Below the pieces are notes generated by a model that saw nothing but the letters and a program-made list of their open reading frames with translations, was not told the DNA's origin and did no database searches. 64,000 bases of DNA from Malurus cyaneus samueli (Eukaryota; Chordata; Aves; Passeriformes; Maluridae). The stretch spans positions 25,681,635 to 25,745,634 of the forward strand of contig CM019216.1 of the NCBI GenBank assembly GCA_009741485.1, in the 5' to 3' direction. The position numbers and the translations under genes are program-made. Of the stretch, positions 59,111 to 64,000 are shown piece after piece; position 1 is the stretch's first letter, and each line of letters starts with the position of its first letter.

Positions 59111-61433
59111 CAGGAGGCAAATTAAGTGCACTTGAAGGCAGAAAATTAAATTCAGGGTTATCAAAGTTAGAGAGATTGATTTCCTATAAAACAGTTGCTT
59201 AACTTACTGAAAATAAAGAAAATGAAAGTGAAGTGATCTGGAATGCTAGGAAAAGGAAGAGGAAAAGAAAAATCAGTTGAAAATAACCCCATGTTTTTTG
59301 GATTGAAAATTGTAAGAGATTGAGAATTCTCAATCTAGTTTTATTGTTGCTAATTGAGATCAATATTTTCCTGTATATATGTAATTTTCAAATGGAATAA
59401 ATAAATCCAAGAAAAAATAAAATACAAACAGTGAAGAAATGTGGAAAAACACCTTGCTGAAACTGTGCATTTTTTATTAATATCATGGCTATGTATAGAT
59501 CTTTTTTATTCAGCATTAGCATTTTAATTTTTCTTAAGGTGTGAAGTCATCAAAAGAAATATTGGATGTCTCCATTGTGAACAAAATTTTATTCTGTACA
59601 TTGAAACTATCATTGGTACATGATAGCAGAAGAGCGGACTAAATTTTTATAATGTTTTGTTATCAGGTTTTGAAACAAAAAAAAAGCTAGTGGTTTATCT
59701 TCTTGCTGATTGAGGAAACAAAATCATTAGCAGTTTTCAAGATTCCTTCTTGCTAATCTAATCAGATTGTTCAAATATTTTTGGATAATGATTTAATTGA
59801 TTACAAAACTGTTCAAGAATTATTTGCTAGCATATTTTTCATGATGAATCAGAACAAATTTTCATAAGGCTCATCTATTGACTCCTACAGTGTTCAAATC
59901 TTGATATAAGCAGAACATTATTAGAAAAGGGCCAGTGAATTTAGGTCATTAACCTCGTCTGTGCTTTGACAGAGGACTTGGAAAGATCATTCTTTAAAAG
60001 GAACACACAGTTTTTAAAATATCCAGTAGCCATTGTTTTGGGATATGAGGTAAAGAAGTTTTGAAATAATTATTTGTTGAAATGTCAGCTATGTTATTAA
60101 TTTCTTATGATCTTCTAGTGTAAACATATCAATTAATGCATGGTTCTTTTTCTTCCTGAGCTTATATTTTTTTTCCTTCTTGATTCAGTGAAATTCTTTA
60201 TAAAAATAAGTTGTGGAGTGAGGATGACCTAAAAGACTGATTTTACTTTGAAGCTGTAAACTCAGTTTGTTTGTGGTTGGTGTTTAGTGGTTTATAGGGG
60301 AAAAAATATTTCAAAATTTCGTGATGATTTTTGTTAAAATGCTGTATTTGAAGTTTTGTTCCTCACTAAAGACATAAAATTGCTGTTTCTTTCTGCTTCC
60401 AGTACATCTTTTCTAAAAGACATTAAACGTTCAAGGAGATTTGAACTGTCACAAAATCAGTGTTAGAGGCTATAGATGGAGAGACAGCAGTTTGTATAGT
60501 GCTTCAAAGTGAGAAAAAAACCCTATTTTTGAAGTCAGTCCATTTCAGACTAGTGGCTGCAATTTAGCAGTTCTTTCTAGACAACTCTGATGATCTGAGA
60601 CCTGACCTAATACCCATAAAGGTTACTTGTAGTCTGTCAGTGTAGACATTATATGAATTCTGTTAGGATCTTTTGCTGTGGAAAAAAGCCTTCAGATTTA
60701 AACTGGGCATCTCTGATAAACTGCTAAGCAAATACTGGTTACCTTACATAGTAGGTGAAAAGAGAAAGATATGATCAAAGACAGCCGTAAAGAAAGGCTG
60801 GGTAGAATGATAACTATAGAAAATCGTGGAGGTATGCTGCAGGGCATAGGTGAATTGAGTCTATTGATTTTTATATTTTGCACTATAACTTCTGTTCACA
60901 GCTAGATGGTGTTTCCTAGTACAGAGTGAACTATTTGCTGTCACACAGTAGAGTGTAATTTCTTGCTCATTAATATCTGTTATATTTTCTTGAGTGAATT
61001 GGACACTAGAACCAAGATCATCGTTGTTTAAATTGCACCAAAATGTTCTATGAACTTCCCTAATTCAATGGCATTCTACCATCATCAGTAAACTGTGTTG
61101 ACTGAGGCTCAGAACACAAACAGCTTTTAGAACATACTCTGTGAATTCAAATTTTGGCAATTTAACACAGCTTTACTGAGGCCACTATCGTTTAAAATTA
61201 TGCTACATGGCCAAGGTGTGAAGAAGAATATAGTAAAAATTAATTATTTCCTCTAATTTAGTTGAACAGTTCTGATTTTGAGCAATTTTGAAATAATTAA
61301 GATAACATAATAAACCTTACTAGAAAATTTCTGCTTTGCATTAGTCTCTAGGGTATTTCATTCCTACCTCAGGTAAAGTTTTTTGCATTCTCAGGTAACC
61401 CATTTACATATAATTTAAAAAAAGTTTGTTTTG
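59111..61433. other. Unannotated AT-rich sequence
   Basis: Nothing recognisable. Confidence 0.55.
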
Positions 61434-61454
61434 TTTTTTTTTTTTTTTTTTTTT
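61434..61454 (+). repeat. Poly(T) run, 21 bp
   Basis: An uninterrupted T run within a longer T/G-rich tract (61424-61472). It could be the poly(A) tail of a minus-strand retroposed sequence, but no body is recognisable beside it. Confidence 0.9.
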
Positions 61455-63020
61455 GGTTTCATTTTGTTTTTTTCATCATATATCCTCACCTCTGTTTCAG
61501 CATTTGCTCTGGTTGCATACTTTAAATAGTGCAATAGAAAAATATTAACTGTCTCTACTTTGTATTCCTGATGTTTGAGTAACTAAAACTATAGGGACTT
61601 TCCAAGCCATTCCTAAGGTTGCCTTTTCAAAAAAGGTTCATTAGATAATAATTTAATATGCTATTAAATTATGTATAGAATATATCTTTCAGAGCTGAAA
61701 GAATTTTTTTTATATTCTAGTAAGAAAGAATAAAGAAACTTCAGCAATTAAAGGTGAATCATCAGATGATGTTGGTTCTCTAGAGTAACACAATCTATAA
61801 CAGCATGTCACCACCGAATGAGAGTGATGTCTAATGCCATACAAAGAAATCATTATCACCACCCACCATTGCCTCTAATGTACCACACAGGTATTTATAA
61901 AATAGTTCTCTTAACCTTATGTCGTTTATGTTGAAATATACAATGACTAACACATTCAAATACTTTCCCATGGTAATTAAGAAAAGACAAGAGAATAGGA
62001 CCCAGGGGGGATTTACTGGAATACAAAAAAGGACTTAGTTCTCTTAAAACAGGAAAAGATGACTTCAAGTGCAAGACTGTTATTTCCAAGGAACCAAGAA
62101 GAAAAATATACTGTGAAATAGATGAAATTTCTGCTATTAATATTTGTATTTTTTTAAATCTGCAAAATTGCATAGATAAAAAATAAATCTCCAGTATTAT
62201 TTTTTAATATAAATATTACAAGTAAATATATAGAGATACTCTTTAATATACATATATAAATTCAGAAAACATGGCTGCTAGTGACATGATCTGGATCAAA
62301 ATAAATTACTTGTGAGGATTATAGACTGGCTATTTGCATGGTGCACTAAAACGTGTTGAAATATCATGAAGGCTCCTCAGGAATGTGAACACACTACAAT
62401 GATCAATTTCTGGGTAAAAGAATATACACCTATGGAGAAGTTTTCCAACATGTTTTCTTTTAAAATAGTAACATTTGCCTTCTTCAGTTATGTCAAAACA
62501 AAAAGGTCCAGAACGAGGACAAAGAAAGATGTCTGGACACAAAGGAGTTTTAAAAAATAATAGTGTTTAAATACCTCTCTCCCTTAATATTTTCACTGTT
62601 TCCATTGCAAAGATCCCATTGCTCTTCACTTAGGTTTTCTAAAACCTCTCCTCTTGTGCTAAAACCTTAGGCACGGTTATATTATTTCCTAAAGAATCAG
62701 GTACCAAATAGTTGCTGCATTGCCTAAGCTTAATATCTAAGCTCTTTGCCACATTGAACAACCATAATTCTCTATATTAATTTCACTTTGTGCTTTAGCA
62801 CAATTTGTGCAGTTATGAGAGCTTCCTTATTAGTCTATTCATAACTGAAAACTGATATTTATTTGTAATTAGAAATACTTCAAAATATCATAGCTTTGAT
62901 TTCAAATTGTGAAAATTGGAAATTCTTGGCTTCTTTTACATGCAATGTTCTAGCAAGAACATCTTCCATTGCAGGGCTGATGTTTATGCCATGTATACGT
63001 CCCTTGTCTTCCCTTCCTTT
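61455..63020. other. Unannotated AT-rich sequence
   Basis: Nothing recognisable. Confidence 0.55.
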
Positions 63021-63059
63021 ACCTTCCCTGCCCTGCCCTCCCCTGTCCTGCCCCCCAGG
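63000..63059 (+). repeat. Pyrimidine tract with G-quadruplex-type motif on the minus strand
   Basis: A C/T-rich run of about 60 bases contains CCCTGCCCTGCCCTCCCC (63026-63043), i.e. four G tracts with loops of 1-2 bases on the minus strand. The run ends in CCCCCCAG, which imitates a 3' splice site, but the following bases hold early stops in two frames. Confidence 0.8.
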
Positions 63060-64000
63060 AGATCATTTCATAACTAAACAAAATACCACGATGAGCCTGC
63101 ATATGTGAGAAATTTCTCCCCTAATTCTGGCATTTTCTAAATTTAATTGTTGACTTCTTGACCTTGTTTTTCTGTATTCTTCCATATATTGATTATATGG
63201 GTTTGTGGATAATACGGCTTTAATTGTTATGGATGAAGAGTTTCCAGAGCATTAAAGCCAAACAGAAGAGCAGGATAATCCATTTCATATATTAGAAATA
63301 AATAAATATTAATTGTAAGCTAATTCTTCAGTCTAATCAAGAAGGCTTCCCTGAAATGTCCATGCAGAAATATTTACTGCATGACATTTTAAATTCACAG
63401 CTTTTAAATGGAAAATAAATGCCATTCAAATAGTTTTGTTCGTATTCATGCCTATTACCATTCCTTTGTTTTTATCAACACTACAAGTTTTCTCTTTTTT
63501 CATGGTTTGAGTTTCTTCATGGTACAATGAATAGATGTTCCATGAAAATTATGTTAAAATAACAGAGCAATGTCTATGAATATTCATAGGCTAATTATTA
63601 TTCTTGCTTCTTGATTGTGAGAAAATATGGGAAAGTTTGTACATGCAGAAAATAATGTAAAAAGGGGGTTTGAAGAAGGAGTTTGTGTATTTTATCTGTA
63701 GTTCTCAGCATTTAAATTCCTATTCAGGAAGGGGTGCAGGGTGGGGGAAGAACAAAAAGCCCATCAACAAAAAGACTCCTAATACATCATTCAAATAAGA
63801 TTAAATGATCACAAGAGTATAATAACTCTCTAGAAATTAGAAACTACCGTAGTAATAAAATTATTGAATAGCTTAGGTCTTCCTTCCTGTTACATGTGCT
63901 ACAGTGGCCTTCACAAATTGCTGAGGTCAGCTAAGAGGCTACAGAAAAAACACAGAAACATAAAAAGAAAGTCAGTCAAGTGCTAAAATAGCACCTGGAG
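63060..64000. other. Unannotated AT-rich sequence to window end
   Basis: Nothing recognisable. Confidence 0.55.

Noticed and set aside
63060..63108. Exon after the strong acceptor-like CCCCCCAG
   Set aside because: Two of three frames stop at once and the third gives only about 15 codons, with no polyadenylation signal immediately after.

Overview
The window looks like non-genic DNA from a bird, most probably a songbird (passerine). The evidence is indirect. It is AT-rich, has no recognisable protein-coding gene, carries several 5'-truncated CR1 LINEs (the dominant avian retrotransposon), and holds LTRs whose architecture I recognise as typical of avian endogenous retroviruses. It is not prokaryotic: there are no operons, ribosome-binding sites or dense coding frames. 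I place it as an intergenic desert or part of a very large intron. Species and chromosome cannot be read from the sequence.

Layout. 0-18 kb: AT-rich unique sequence with a CR1 copy (190-855), a small LTR fragment (1441-1665), an LTR in + orientation (3763-4323), a CR1 3' end (6722-6893), an LTR in - orientation with a GTTTA target duplication (11266-11877), and a contig join at 17400-17594 marked by one N and an unmerged 95-bp duplication. 18.4-20.2 kb: a CpG-rich island with TG/CA ends and a possible CATG target duplication, carrying a 16-bp minisatellite of about 50 units. I read it as a probable solo LTR, though a chromosomal CpG island is possible. 21.3 kb: a weak candidate 74-bp exon on the minus strand. 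23.4-32.6 kb: two solo LTRs of one family in opposite orientation (23375-25173 and 30994-32590), each with its own target duplication and each carrying an internal 38-bp minisatellite, flanking about 5.8 kb that holds a CR1 reverse-transcriptase fragment. 32.6-64 kb: mostly featureless AT-rich sequence with CR1 fragments (33.7, 42.6-43.1, 52.5-53.4 and 54.2 kb), one LTR-like segment with a TATA box (40.8-41.3 kb), an unidentified GC-richer island (58.7-59.1 kb), homopolymer runs and a compact C-rich tract (63.0 kb).

No genes work together here. The most unusual content is structural: LTRs that have grown internal minisatellites, an inverted LTR pair able to pair or recombine, and a minisatellite whose 16-bp unit keeps several reading frames open on both strands, producing large but spurious open frames. 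I found no convincing novel coding system. All repeat-family calls are from pattern recognition and were not confirmed by a database search.
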